Source: Terriglobus aquaticus
Lineage (GTDB): Bacteria > Acidobacteriota > Terriglobia > Terriglobales > Acidobacteriaceae
NCBI RefSeq assembly: GCF_025685415.1
Contig: NZ_JAGSYB010000001.1
Span: 3,286,001 to 3,350,000 of the forward strand
Direction of reading: 5' to 3'
DNA length: 64,000 nt
Part shown: positions 7,597-15,891 of the stretch, in pieces
Position numbering within the stretch: position 1 is the first letter of the stretch
How the letters are laid out: every line of letters begins with the position of its first letter
The notes under the pieces: generated by a model
Databases searched by the model: none
Seen by the model: only the letters and a program-made list of their open reading frames with translations
Told to the model about the DNA's origin: nothing
Position numbers and translations under genes: made by a program

Positions 7597-8259
7597 TTAG
7601 GCAACCTCCTCCGCGCGTGCGGCGAACCGCTTGCGGAACGACAGAGCGGTGCTGATCAGACCCGTACCGAGCAGGGCCAGGCTGGAAGGCTCAGGCGTGG
7701 GAGCGGCGGAGGCGGCGCCGATGAACTCCTGCGGCGTGCCGTTTGTCCAGCCGGTCTGGTCCGCGGTGGGCGTGTAGAGGACGAAGTTCGAGAAGAAGCC
7801 CGAATTGATCACATCAGGGTCGGCGGCATAGTACGACGCGTAGTCCACCAGGGTCTGCGAGGTGCTGGTGAAGCCGGTGTTCGAGGTGATGTCCGGATCG
7901 AAGATGCTCCAGATGGCGTACTGAACGTCGGAGTTGGACAAGCCGTACTGGCCGAAGACGTAGTAGAGGATGGCATCCGTGCGGTAGTCAATGGCGGTCT
8001 GGGACGATCCCAGGTCCAGGCTCTGGACACTCACCTGCCACTGCTCGCCGATGCTGACCTGGCGGTTGTAGTCGAGACAAACCAGCGAAGTAAGTGAGCT
8101 ACTTCCATTGATGCTGAAGTTATAAGGGTAGATATCTTCGCCATTAACACTGCCTCCTGTGGTGGAGACGAGGTTCAGGGTGTCAGCGTGGACCAGGAGC
8201 GGGCAGAAGACGAGAGCGAAAGCACAGCAAAAACGCAGGGCATTACGGAAAGAAAGCAT
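7597..8259 (-). CDS. PEP-CTERM sorting domain-containing secreted protein
   Basis: A 220-residue exported protein. The signal peptide runs from ATG 8259 to around residue 25 (CPLLVHA). The body has SLVCLDYNRQVSIGEQW and many Tyr, Asp and Ser residues, with no catalytic motif recognised. The C-terminus has TPEPSSLALLGTGLISTAL followed by FRKRFAARAEE: PEP motif, hydrophobic helix and basic tail for exosortase processing. The frame opens further upstream, but the signal peptide fixes the start. A GC-rich perfect hairpin (8271-8288) sits in the leader. Body sequence is unlike that of the PEP-CTERM protein at 760. Confidence 0.85.
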   Translation of the reverse strand: MLSFRNALRFCCAFALVFCPLLVHADTLNLVSTTGGSVNGEDIYPYNFSINGSSSLTSLVCLDYNRQVSIGEQWQVSVQSLDLGSSQTAIDYRTDAILYYVFGQYGLSNSDVQYAIWSIFDPDITSNTGFTSTSQTLVDYASYYAADPDVINSGFFSNFVLYTPTADQTGWTNGTPQEFIGAASAAPTPEPSSLALLGTGLISTALSFRKRFAARAEEVA

Positions 8260-8764
8260 GATTTCACCGGGCTGCGCTGTAGCGCAGCAAGTTAGGCGAC
8301 CGCAGGTGCGAACGCTGATCTGATGTTGGATCCGGTGACGCTCAAGAAGAGGAACCAGACCAAGGAGAAGAAGTACAACAAAGTGTTCCAGAGTTACGAA
8401 AGCCAATCTAACTGCAATGGATGGAGAACGCGCGTCCTAAGTTGAGCGATGTCGTCGTAAACCGACAAAACTGATGGCGTAAGTTCTGGGCGTAACGCGT
8501 TGAGAACCTGAGTGGTTACCGGAGGTAACCTCCTGAATCGTTGCGATGGAGAGTTACCGCGGCAGATGCGCACGTGAGAGACGGGACTGAGCCATCCTGC
8601 CATGCTCGATGAAGGTTTTCGGGCTAGCCATTGTCGAGCCTTGGCCGACGGAAGGCAATTGCGGCTGCTCAGAGTCGTGCCGAACCGCGGCCGCGCATGC
8701 GCGGTGCGTGGGAGTGCGATAGTTGGCGCGGAGCGGTTAGGATGCGGGTTGGACTGCCTTGCCC
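8260..8764. other. Divergent intergenic region between a PEP-CTERM gene and pgsA
   Basis: About 505 bases without a convincing gene. It holds a perfect hairpin, 8-bp arms at 8271-8278 and 8281-8288, close to the PEP-CTERM start. A perfect palindrome, ggttacc-gga-ggtaacc, lies at 8514-8530, and a weaker gttct/agaac pair at 8483-8507. Antisense and sense open frames here overlap pgsA and show no recognisable protein. Confidence 0.5.
8514..8530. promoter_or_regulatory. Operator-like palindrome in the divergent region
   Basis: ggttacc (8514-8520), gga spacer, ggtaacc (8524-8530): perfect 7-bp arms with a 3-base spacer, the size of a dimeric regulator site. The cognate protein is unknown. Confidence 0.4.
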
Positions 8765-9481
8765 ATGACGTTGCTGGAACAGATTCGCGCGACACCCAAC
8801 CTGCTGACACTGCTGCGACTGTTTCTGATCCCGTTTCTGGTGATCAACCTCCTGGATCACCACAACGGCGTAGCGCTGCTGCTGTTTGTGCTGGCGGGGA
8901 TGTCCGACGCGCTGGACGGACAGATTGCGAGGCGGTGGGGGCAGTCGACACGGCTGGGCCAGTATCTGGACCCGATTGCGGACAAACTGCTGCTGAGCAC
9001 CCTGTTTCTGACGGTGACGCATATGCGGCTGGTGCCGCAATACGTAACGGTGCTGGTCTTTGCGCGAGACCTGGGCATTCTGCTGATCAGCACGCTGCTG
9101 TATGCGACGAACACGATGCGGGACTTCAGGCCCAGCCTGCTGGGCAAGCTGAACACGCTGCTGCAACTGGCGACCGTGCTGGTGGTGCTGGTAGAGGCGG
9201 TACAGCCGACGGAGCCTTGGTGGACGGTGCGGGGATGGATGCTGATTGCGGTGGCGTGGCTGGCACCGCTGTCGGCGGCGCAGTATGCGTGGATCGTGAC
9301 GCGAACGGTGAGCGCAGATTCGACGCCGAGCCGGGCGGAAGGCGCGTCCGGCACACCTAGCCCGGCGGCGGTGACGGCGGATGGAACGATGCTGCCGCTG
9401 GACGATGCCGCAGAGGTGCAGCCCGCTCACACAGAGTCTTCGGCACGGGTGCTCGCTCAGCCAAACGGAGATGCCTTGTAG
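8765..9481 (+). CDS. pgsA: CDP-alcohol phosphatidyltransferase, probable phosphatidylglycerophosphate synthase
   Basis: A 238-residue integral membrane protein. The family signature D-G-x2-A-R-x8-G-x3-D-x3-D is complete: SDALDGQIARRWG followed by LGQYLDPIADK (around residues 43-69). It would transfer a phosphatidyl group from CDP-diacylglycerol to glycerol 3-phosphate in the inner membrane. The N-terminal TPNLLTLLRLFLIPFLV fits PgsA. About five membrane segments are visible. The last roughly 55 residues are a polar, Ala/Ser/Glu-rich extension beyond the usual end. ATG 8765 is preferred over TTG 8759. Other CDP-alcohol transferases cannot be fully excluded. Confidence 0.82.
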   Translation: MTLLEQIRATPNLLTLLRLFLIPFLVINLLDHHNGVALLLFVLAGMSDALDGQIARRWGQSTRLGQYLDPIADKLLLSTLFLTVTHMRLVPQYVTVLVFARDLGILLISTLLYATNTMRDFRPSLLGKLNTLLQLATVLVVLVEAVQPTEPWWTVRGWMLIAVAWLAPLSAAQYAWIVTRTVSADSTPSRAEGASGTPSPAAVTADGTMLPLDDAAEVQPAHTESSARVLAQPNGDAL

Positions 9482-9611
9482 GACCCTGCGTTCAGGCGGG
9501 CGACGCCCGGAGAGCGGTGGCGTAGAGCTTGATGGCCCGAGCCTGTTTCGCTTGGCTCGCGCCGGACCGCTTTCTGTTCGATAATAATTCTCAAAGAGGC
9601 CCGAATTGCCG

Positions 9612-9640
9612 TTGCTATGGGCAAATCGCGAGCCTACACT
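9612..9640 (+). promoter_or_regulatory. Candidate promoter of the iscR-like gene
   Basis: TTGCTA (9612-9617) and TACACT (9635-9640) are spaced by 17 bases, about 50 bases before the ATG at 9690. Upstream lies an AT-rich stretch (ataataattct) that may act as an UP element. Rrf2 autoregulation here would be typical, but I see no clear operator consensus. Confidence 0.45.
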
Positions 9641-9689
9641 TGAACTATGGAGCGAGTCCGCCTGGCGGTCTTCGTTCTTTGAATCCACC

Positions 9690-10160
9690 ATGCTGCGGCT
9701 GACGAAAAAAGCGGACTACGGACTGATGGCGCTGAAGTACCTGGCGGAGCAGGCGATGACGCCTGGCGCGCCGAGTGCGCAGTCTGCCAAGGACGTAGCC
9801 GAGGCGTACCACATCCCGCCGCAGTTGCTGGCAAAGATCCTGCAGACGCTGACCCGGGCGAACATTCTGGTGAGCACGGCTGGAACGAACGGCGGCTACG
9901 CCCTGGCGCGGCCGGCAAGCGAAATCAACGCGTTTGAGGTGATCCGGGCGATCGACGGGCCGCTGTTTATCACCAGTTGCATCACGATTCACGGCACCTG
10001 CGACCTGGCCGGTCATTGCACCATCAAAGAACCGTTGCGCAAGGTGAATGACAGCATCAAGGACCTGCTTTCCGGCATCCGGATCGCCGACCTGGCGGAG
10101 CCGGTAGAGGGTGAAGGACGGACGCCGGTAGCCGGTGGCCTGGTCTCAATCGCGCTGTAG
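9690..10160 (+). CDS. iscR: Rrf2-family Fe-S-sensing regulator (IscR-like)
   Basis: A 156-residue Rrf2 regulator. The winged HTH is at residues 1-65 (MLRLTKKADYGLMALKYLAE, VAEAYHIPPQLLAKILQTL). Three cysteines follow in CITIHGTCDLAGHC (about residues 94-107), spaced C-x6-C-x5-C, the expected position for [2Fe-2S] ligands. The frame is open upstream to 9606, but homology and the conserved MLRLTKKADYG start fix ATG 9690. The cysteine desulfurase gene follows 102 bases downstream, and other isc genes after it. It probably senses cluster status and controls this locus. The SufR-like versus IscR-like subtype is uncertain. Confidence 0.88.
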   Translation: MLRLTKKADYGLMALKYLAEQAMTPGAPSAQSAKDVAEAYHIPPQLLAKILQTLTRANILVSTAGTNGGYALARPASEINAFEVIRAIDGPLFITSCITIHGTCDLAGHCTIKEPLRKVNDSIKDLLSGIRIADLAEPVEGEGRTPVAGGLVSIAL

Positions 10161-10262
10161 CGGGCATTACTGGAAGAGCGCGGGACCGAAGCAGATACGA
10201 GAGCGCCCCCGAAAGCAAGAGAGGCGCATGACAGACGACAGGAACGGAGAGGAAACAAACGC

Positions 10263-11528
10263 ATGAGCACCGCAGCCGTAGAACTTCTGGAAAGCACACC
10301 GGTACACACGGGCGTGCAGTTGCCCATTTACATGGACAATCACGCCACCACGCCGCTGGACCCGCGCGTTCTGGAGGCGATGCTGCCCTACATGACCAAG
10401 GTGTTCGGCAACGCGGCCAGCCGCAACCACGCGTTTGGCTGGGAAGCCGAGCAGGGCGTGGAGAAGGCGCGCGAGCAGATTGCAAAGCTGATTGGCGCGA
10501 GCGCGAAGGAGATCATCTTTACCAGCGGCGCGACCGAGTCGAACAACCTGGCCATCAAGGGCGTGGCGGAGATGTATCGCGAAAAGGGCGACCACATCAT
10601 CACCCAGGTGACCGAGCACAAGGCGACGTTGGATGCTTGCAAGCGGCTGGAAAAGCAGGGCTACCGCGTGACCTACCTGCCGGTTGAGGCAGACGGCCTG
10701 GTCTCGGTGGAGAAGCTGGCCGCTGCGATCACGGACAAGACCATCCTGGTCAGCATCATGTATGCCAACAACGAGATCGGCACGATCAATCCGATCGCCG
10801 AGATTGGCAAGCTGTGCCATGAGAAGGGCGTGCTCTTCCACACGGACGCCGTGCAGGCCGTAGGCAAGATCCCGGTGAACGTGATCAGCGACAACATCGA
10901 CCTGCTCTCGCTTTCGGGGCACAAGGTGTACGGACCCAAAGGTGTGGGCGCGCTGTATGTGCGTCGTCGCAACCCGCGCGTGCAGTTGAATGCGCAGATC
11001 GACGGTGGCGGCCACGAGCGCGGTATGCGTTCTGGCACGCTGAACGTGCCCGGCATCGTTGGCCTGGGCGCGGCATGCGAGATCGCGATGAACGAGATGG
11101 AAGCGGAAGGCAAGCGCCTGCGCGAGCTGCGCGACTACATGCGCCAGAAGTTCGAGAATGCTCTGGACTACGTTCACGTGAACGGCAACATGGAGCACCA
11201 CCTGCCGAACAACCTGAACATGAGCTTCGTGTACGTGGAAGGCGAGTCTCTGCTGATGGGTATCAACGACATCGCGGTCTCGTCGGGCTCGGCCTGCACT
11301 TCGGCGACGCTGGAGCCCAGCTACGTGCTGAAGGCGCTGGGTCTGGGCGACGATGTGGCGCACAGCTCGATCCGCTTCGGCCTGGGCCGGTTCAACACCA
11401 AGGAAGAAGTGGATTACGTCTCCGACAAGCTGATCGATACGGTTCTGAAGCTGCGCGAGCTTTCGCCGCTGTACGAGATGGTGAAGGAAGGCATTGACCT
11501 GGAAAAGGTGGAGTGGACCGCCCACTAA
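10263..11528 (+). CDS. iscS: Cysteine desulfurase IscS
   Basis: A 421-residue PLP enzyme that takes sulfur from cysteine, producing alanine and a persulfide for Fe-S clusters and tRNA thiolation. [14 protein letters not shown] begins the fold, [15 protein letters not shown] binds the cofactor phosphate, [10 protein letters not shown] carries the Schiff-base lysine (K221), and [14 protein letters not shown] carries the persulfide cysteine (C345) on a long loop typical of group I IscS. GGAGAGGAAAC precedes the ATG. The N-terminal 20 residues extend beyond the E. coli start. It is the first structural gene after the IscR-like regulator. Confidence 0.95.
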   Translation: MSTAAVELLESTPVHTGVQLPIYMDNHATTPLDPRVLEAMLPYMTKVFGNAASRNHAFGWEAEQGVEKAREQIAKLIGASAKEIIFTSGATESNNLAIKGVAEMYREKGDHIITQVTEHKATLDACKRLEKQGYRVTYLPVEADGLVSVEKLAAAITDKTILVSIMYANNEIGTINPIAEIGKLCHEKGVLFHTDAVQAVGKIPVNVISDNIDLLSLSGHKVYGPKGVGALYVRRRNPRVQLNAQIDGGGHERGMRSGTLNVPGIVGLGAACEIAMNEMEAEGKRLRELRDYMRQKFENALDYVHVNGNMEHHLPNNLNMSFVYVEGESLLMGINDIAVSSGSACTSATLEPSYVLKALGLGDDVAHSSIRFGLGRFNTKEEVDYVSDKLIDTVLKLRELSPLYEMVKEGIDLEKVEWTAH

Positions 11529-11537
11529 GGAATTGGC

Positions 11538-11735
11538 ATGACGGAGCCAAGCTGGAGGACATGGACGAAGACGGCGGTAGTCACCTTCGTCCTGTCTCTC
11601 CTGATTGGCGGGCTGATTGGTGATGGGTTTGGCTGGCGGGAGTGGTTGCGCCAGATGGAGTACGCGGCGGGTTTTGCAACAGTGGCGTGGGTGTTTGCGC
11701 TGATGCGCTGGCACCGGGCCAACAGCAGGATGTGA
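11538..11735 (+). CDS. Small two-helix membrane protein, unknown
   Basis: A 65-residue protein with ATG 11538, nine bases after iscS. Two hydrophobic segments are visible: TAVVTFVLSLLIGGLIGDG and AAGFATVAWVFALM, separated by a Trp/Arg-rich turn and ending in WHRANSRM. No family is recognised. Position between iscS and iscU suggests co-transcription, but nothing shows a role in Fe-S assembly. Confidence 0.55.
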   Translation: MTEPSWRTWTKTAVVTFVLSLLIGGLIGDGFGWREWLRQMEYAAGFATVAWVFALMRWHRANSRM

Positions 11736-11747
11736 AGCGGGGTAAAG

Positions 11748-11921
11748 ATGTTTGCGGAGCTGGTGGCGTTCACCTGGAACTCGGCAATAGATTTGGGAGC
11801 ATGCAAAGCCTTTGAGCGGCTCTGGCGGTACTCTGATCGGGAACAGACGAAGCGGAGACGTTTAGAAGCCATTCAAGCAATCAGGAGCCGGCGAAGCACG
11901 AGAAGTCCGGAGAGCATCTAA
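11748..11921 (+). CDS. Small basic protein, unknown
   Basis: An ATG at 11748 opens a 57-residue frame ending at TAA 11919-11921, between the small membrane gene and iscU. GGGGTAAAG precedes the ATG. The C-terminal half is strongly basic (REQTKRRRLEAIQAIRSRR). No family recognised. It may be a real small gene or chance; synonymous conservation in relatives would decide. Confidence 0.35.
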   Translation: MFAELVAFTWNSAIDLGACKAFERLWRYSDREQTKRRRLEAIQAIRSRRSTRSPESI

Positions 11922-11965
11922 GAATTACGTTTCGCTCACAGCAGTAAAGGTAGGGAGACAGGAAC

Positions 11966-12397
11966 ATGGCATACAGCGATAAGGTTGTGGATCACTACGA
12001 GAACCCGCGCAACGTGGGCACGCTCGACAAGAACTCCACCGAAGTGGGTACCGGCCTGGTTGGCGCGCCGGAGTGTGGCGACGTGATGCGCCTGCAGATC
12101 AAGGTGAACCCTGAGACGCAGGTTATCGAGGACGCGAAGTTCAAGACCTTCGGCTGCGGATCGGCCATTGCCAGCTCGTCGCTCGCGACCGAGTGGGTGA
12201 AGGGCAAGACGGTTGCCGAGGCGCTCGCAATCAGCAACACCGAGATCGTGAAGGAACTGGCGTTGCCGCCGGTGAAGATTCACTGCTCGGTGCTGGCGGA
12301 AGATGCGATTCGCGCGGCAATCGGCGACTGGAAGAAGAAGAACGGCCAGCCGGAGCAGGCAGCGCCGCAGCACGACCTGGTCGGCGCGGCCAACTAG
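11966..12397 (+). CDS. iscU: Fe-S cluster assembly scaffold IscU
   Basis: A 143-residue scaffold on which IscS-derived sulfur and iron form a cluster before transfer. The three ligand cysteines are C37 (PECGDVM), C64 (TFGCGSAIASSS) and C107 (IHCSVLAEDAIRAAI), all in the expected places. LPPVK at residues 100-104 is the chaperone (HscA) recognition motif, which fits hscB at 15204. The C-terminus is about 15 residues longer than usual. ATG 11966 follows an ACAGGAAC ribosome site. Confidence 0.95.
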   Translation: MAYSDKVVDHYENPRNVGTLDKNSTEVGTGLVGAPECGDVMRLQIKVNPETQVIEDAKFKTFGCGSAIASSSLATEWVKGKTVAEALAISNTEIVKELALPPVKIHCSVLAEDAIRAAIGDWKKKNGQPEQAAPQHDLVGAAN

Positions 12398-12407
12398 GCG
12401 CGTTTCG

Positions 12408-12767
12408 TTATTGGCGCGGGATGGGTGGTTCGCCGCCTGTCCCGCGTTTGCGTTCCCGGTCGATGGTGGAGAGAGCGTCGCGCAAAGCGGCGTCGGACTG
12501 TTTGCGTTCGCGGCGCTCGTAAATCCAAACGCGGGCAGCGAAGCAGATGCCAAAGGCAATGCAGGCGATCAGCAGGCCGTCCAGAATGCCGGTAAGGACT
12601 GCGGCGCCGAGCATCTCCGGGTGGTTCGGGTAGGTGCACAACATGTAACGGCGGGCGAGCCACCAGGCCACGGGCCCGGTCACCGATGCAGTCACGGCCG
12701 CGCACAGCGCGGATGCGCTGAAGTCGCCCGGGAAGCGGTCCGCCGAGTAGGCTGGCGCGTTCTGCAT
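12408..12767 (-). CDS. Small membrane protein, unknown (antisense within the isc region)
   Basis: A 119-residue protein on the opposite strand, 10 bases after iscU and convergent with it. Two hydrophobic stretches (ALCAAVTASVTGPVAWWLA; AAVLTGILDGLLIACIAFG) suggest two membrane helices, followed by a charged tail (ERRERKQSDAALRDALSTID). No family is recognised. ATG 12767 is a plain start. Its presence breaks the usual iscU-iscA adjacency. Confidence 0.55.
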   Translation of the reverse strand: MQNAPAYSADRFPGDFSASALCAAVTASVTGPVAWWLARRYMLCTYPNHPEMLGAAVLTGILDGLLIACIAFGICFAARVWIYERRERKQSDAALRDALSTIDRERKRGTGGEPPIPRQ

Positions 12768-12846
12768 GCGGCCATCTTAGGCGCGGCGATTGGTCCGATG
12801 GAAGCGTGGCCGGCGGGCAAGAGGTCTGCGGCAGGAGAGTAGGGCA

Positions 12847-13323
12847 ATGGCGATGGTAGGGATTAGCAGTACGACGAGCCAGGAGATGAGCGCGCCGGCC
12901 CCAGCCGCGGCGGGCAGTGTGCAGTTCTCCAGCGCGATTGCGCAGCCGGTTTCCGCGCCTGAGGCAAATGCGAAGGCGCAGAACATCCAGGTGACGGAGA
13001 AGGCGCTAAAGCGAATTCACGCTGCGATGCAGAAGGAAGGCGTGTCGGCGGAGCAGGGCGGTCTGCGGCTGGGTGTGACGGGCGGCGGATGCTCGGGGTT
13101 GAGCTACTCGATCCGGTTCGATTCCGAGCCGCGGCAGCGCGATCGCGTGTACCGCTACGAGTTCGATGGGACGCCGGTGCAGATCTTTGTCGATCCGAAG
13201 AGCTTTCTGTACCTGAGCGGCATGACTCTGGATTTCGAAGAGACGCTGATGCGGCAGGGCTTCAACTTCATCAATCCGCACTCGACGAAGAGCTGCGGTT
13301 GCGGGTCGAGCTTTGCGGCGTAA
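12847..13323 (+). CDS. iscA: A-type Fe-S carrier (IscA/ErpA-like)
   Basis: A 158-residue protein whose last 105 residues form the A-type carrier domain: VTEKALKRIHAAMQ, GLRLGVTGGGCSGLSYS, and the C-terminal KSCGCGSSFAA. The three conserved cysteines (GGGCSG and CGC) bind a cluster for delivery to apo-proteins. The first roughly 50 residues are an Ala/Ser/Pro-rich leader not seen in typical IscA. ATG 12847 follows an AGGAG site; the frame is open further upstream to 12790. It belongs with iscS and iscU despite the interposed antisense gene. Confidence 0.9.
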   Translation: MAMVGISSTTSQEMSAPAPAAAGSVQFSSAIAQPVSAPEANAKAQNIQVTEKALKRIHAAMQKEGVSAEQGGLRLGVTGGGCSGLSYSIRFDSEPRQRDRVYRYEFDGTPVQIFVDPKSFLYLSGMTLDFEETLMRQGFNFINPHSTKSCGCGSSFAA

Positions 13324-13352
13324 CGGTTCGTTTCCGGACAGGTGAAGGTCAA

Positions 13353-13385
13353 AGAGAACGCGCTCCGGCGCGTTCTCTCTTTTTG
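13353..13385 (+). terminator. Strong terminator after iscA
   Basis: A perfect 11-bp stem (13353-13363 with 13368-13378), TCCG loop, then CTTTTT. It lies between convergent iscA and the fucosidase gene and may work in both directions. Confidence 0.88.
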
Positions 13386-13416
13386 TGTGCGTGAAGATCG
13401 TTGTAGAGACTGCGGT

Positions 13417-15144
13417 TTACCTTGCGGTTCTGTTGCCGTGGGTCTGTCCGCCGCAGGCCTCTGGCTTGTAGTCGACGGACTCGATGTTGATCGCGAGTGC
13501 CATGCCTTTGCGGAAGGGTTCGGGCGGGGTGAGCTCTAAAGTGTGATCGGGGCCGATGGCGACGTGCTCCTCGGCACCGTCGTTCAGGTCGATGGTGCGT
13601 GCGTGGTGGTTGGAGACAAGCGCAATCTGGCCTTGGCCGCGGCCGTGGAAGGTGACAGCGGCGCACCCCTGCTGCACTGGCCACCGGAGTTTGTAGAGAG
13701 TTTTGGGAACCTCGTAGCCCTCGCCGTTGTAGTTGTAGAACTTCTGCGCGTCGGCAGCCTGCAAAGTTGCGGGCCTGCCATCGGTGAGCAGGACTTCCTG
13801 GATCTTCAGCGGGCCCTGAAAGGTCAGCTTGATCACCGGAAGCGTACCGGAGAGAGCGTCGGGTGGTAGCTGCACGGTGGTGTCAGTGCCGTCTGATCCG
13901 AGCGTGAGACTCTTGCCGTTTACGAGCACTGCTGCGGCGGTCCAGTTCGTTCCGGCGGAGCGGGGCAGGCGCAGGATGCCGTCCGCGGGACGCTGCCTCA
14001 CGAGAAGGTAGACCGTATTGCCCTTCCGGGTGGCGTAGCCGAAGTCGAGGTTGGCGAAGGGGGAGGCGGTGGTGCCGAAGATGGCTTCGCCGTTTGTCTT
14101 CAGCCAGGCACCGATGCCGCGCAGCACGTCGGCTTCGTAGGGCACGATGGAGCCGTCACCTTCTGGCCCAATGTTGAGGATGTAGTTGCCGCCGCGGCTT
14201 GCCACCTGCGCAAGGCGTGTGATGTTCTCCTCGATCTTGCCGGGTAAGTTATCGCGCTTCTGCCAGGAGCGGTAGCCCCACGTCTCGTTGAACATGGACG
14301 CGGGTGTCTGCCACGGTTCGTCAATGCCGTAAGCAGGCACCTCGTTATCGCCCATCACGGTGAAGTCGCCCTGGTAGTTCCACACGCGGCCACTGACCAT
14401 GGTCTGTGGCTGCAGGCGGTGCACAGTGGTGGTGAACAGGTTGCTCTGCTGCGGCGTGGGCTTGCCCATGTCAAACCAGATCTCGGTGATGGGGCCGTAG
14501 TTGCTGAGCAGCTCTCGCAACTGCGCGGTGTTGAACTGCGCGTGCGCGTCACTGAGCGGGTTGCTGTTGCCTTCGATGTAGTGGTCCATGCCGGGCTGGT
14601 GCCAGTCGATCGACGAGTAGTAGACGCCAAAGGCGAGACCGCCGCGGCGGCAGGCGTCGGCGAGTTCCTTGACGATGTCGCGGTGGTAGGGCGTGGCGTC
14701 CACGACGTTGTAGCTGGACTGCGCGGTGTGAAACATATTGAAGCCGTCGTGGTGCTTGGACGTGATGACGATGTAGCGCATGCCTGCGGCCTTGGCCAGG
14801 GCGACGACGGCGTCGGGGTCCCACTTGGTCGGATTGAAGGTGCTGGCGGTGGCGGCGTACTCGTCCAGCGGGATAGGCGCGTTGGCCATGATCTGCTCGC
14901 TGTAGCCGTTGTCGATGCGCTTGCCGTGCCACATGCCACCCAGTTGCGAGTAGAGGCCGAAGTGGATGAACATGCCGAACTTGCGGTCCTGCCACTGCTT
15001 GACCGTGGCGGCAGTGGGGCGCGGCTGCGAGAGCGGCAGAGGCGTGTCGTCTACCGATGTGATGTTCGCGGGCTGCTGGGCGTGTGTGGCCAGGCTGAAG
15101 GCGAGGGCAGCAACGGGAAGAAGACGGCTCAGGCAGCGCTCCAT
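13417..15144 (-). CDS. Alpha-L-fucosidase, glycoside hydrolase family 29
   Basis: A 575-residue secreted enzyme. The signal peptide ends near residue 22 (ALAFSLATHAQ). The GH29 barrel shows FGMFIHFGLYSQLGG, SKHHDGFNMF, VYYSSIDWH and EIWFDMGKP; the aspartate in WFDMG is at the expected nucleophile position. WNYQGDFTVMGDNE and WGYRSW follow. After about residue 390 comes a beta-sandwich-like C-terminal region. It would release terminal L-fucose from glycans outside the cytoplasm. ATG 15144 is chosen for the signal peptide; the frame continues to 15621. It lies antisense between iscA and hscB and is not functionally related to them. Confidence 0.88.
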   Translation of the reverse strand: MERCLSRLLPVAALAFSLATHAQQPANITSVDDTPLPLSQPRPTAATVKQWQDRKFGMFIHFGLYSQLGGMWHGKRIDNGYSEQIMANAPIPLDEYAATASTFNPTKWDPDAVVALAKAAGMRYIVITSKHHDGFNMFHTAQSSYNVVDATPYHRDIVKELADACRRGGLAFGVYYSSIDWHQPGMDHYIEGNSNPLSDAHAQFNTAQLRELLSNYGPITEIWFDMGKPTPQQSNLFTTTVHRLQPQTMVSGRVWNYQGDFTVMGDNEVPAYGIDEPWQTPASMFNETWGYRSWQKRDNLPGKIEENITRLAQVASRGGNYILNIGPEGDGSIVPYEADVLRGIGAWLKTNGEAIFGTTASPFANLDFGYATRKGNTVYLLVRQRPADGILRLPRSAGTNWTAAAVLVNGKSLTLGSDGTDTTVQLPPDALSGTLPVIKLTFQGPLKIQEVLLTDGRPATLQAADAQKFYNYNGEGYEVPKTLYKLRWPVQQGCAAVTFHGRGQGQIALVSNHHARTIDLNDGAEEHVAIGPDHTLELTPPEPFRKGMALAINIESVDYKPEACGGQTHGNRTAR

Positions 15145-15203
15145 GGTCCCCATCGTAAAGTGCGCCGCCATCGCGAAGGCACTGCAGGGCATCTGAGGGA
15201 GAT

Positions 15204-15809
15204 ATGACGTACTTCGAAGTGTTTGACCTCCAGCCAAAGCTGCGCATTGATACGGCGGCGCTGGAGAAGAGCTTTTACCGGCTTTCGCGCGAATACCACC
15301 CGGACCGGTTTGCGGCGAAGCCCGCGGCGGAGCAGGCGGCGGCCACGGAACGAGCGTCGTTGCTGAATGACGCGTATCGCGTGCTGCGCGACCCGATCCG
15401 GCGTACGGAGTACCTGCTGGAGCTGGAAGGTGTGGAGTTGGAAGAGCAGTCGGTACGGGCGACGGAGCAGGCGCGCGCGGCGGGCGAGCAGAAGAAACAG
15501 ATTGTGCCGCCGGATTTGTTGGAAGAGGCGTTCGAACTGAACATGCAGTTGGAAGAGATGAAAATGTCGGCCAAGATGGGCGATGACGATCCGCAACTGC
15601 GCAAAGATCTGGAAGCGGCAAAGGGGAACTTCACGCGGCTGCTGGAGGAGTCGCAGAAGTCGCTCGAAGCGGAGTGGGATTCGTGGGACGCCGCAGTGGA
15701 ATCCGGCGACGACGGCGCGAAAGACGCGGCGAAGGACGAAATGGTCGCGTTGCTGAACCGGCGGTCGTACCTGCGCAATCTGCTTCGCGACGTGAGTGAG
15801 TTTGTGTAA
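15204..15809 (+). CDS. hscB: Fe-S assembly co-chaperone HscB
   Basis: A 201-residue J-domain protein. The J-domain (YFEVFDLQPKLRID, then YHPDRFA) holds the HPD motif that stimulates the Hsp70 partner. LLNDAYRVLRDPIRRTEYLL follows, and the C-terminal three-helix IscU-binding domain starts near residue 95 (PPDLLEEAFELNMQLEEMK). It helps move clusters off IscU. A GGGAG ribosome site precedes ATG 15204. The expected partner hscA and a ferredoxin gene are not in this window. Confidence 0.9.
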   Translation: MTYFEVFDLQPKLRIDTAALEKSFYRLSREYHPDRFAAKPAAEQAAATERASLLNDAYRVLRDPIRRTEYLLELEGVELEEQSVRATEQARAAGEQKKQIVPPDLLEEAFELNMQLEEMKMSAKMGDDDPQLRKDLEAAKGNFTRLLEESQKSLEAEWDSWDAAVESGDDGAKDAAKDEMVALLNRRSYLRNLLRDVSEFV

Positions 15810-15833
15810 GTCGATTCGATCTGAAATTGTGAA

Positions 15834-15862
15834 GGGCTCCACCAAATTGGTGGGGCCCTTTC
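15834..15862 (+). terminator. Hairpin terminator after hscB
   Basis: A 10-bp stem (15834-15843 with 15849-15858, one wobble pair), AAATT loop, followed by TTTC. It is only 30 bases before the next start, so it may reduce read-through or attenuate the downstream pair. Confidence 0.6.
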
Positions 15863-15891
15863 GCGTGGGAACTGGTAATGCTTATGTCGAG

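Noticed and set aside
8394-8810. Minus-strand frame upstream of and overlapping pgsA
   Set aside because: It overlaps the conserved start of pgsA and resembles no protein family; the region has palindromes that fit regulation better.
10167-11714. Long minus-strand frame opposite iscS
   Set aside because: His/Arg/Leu-rich shadow of a strongly coding gene; no start signal or domain.
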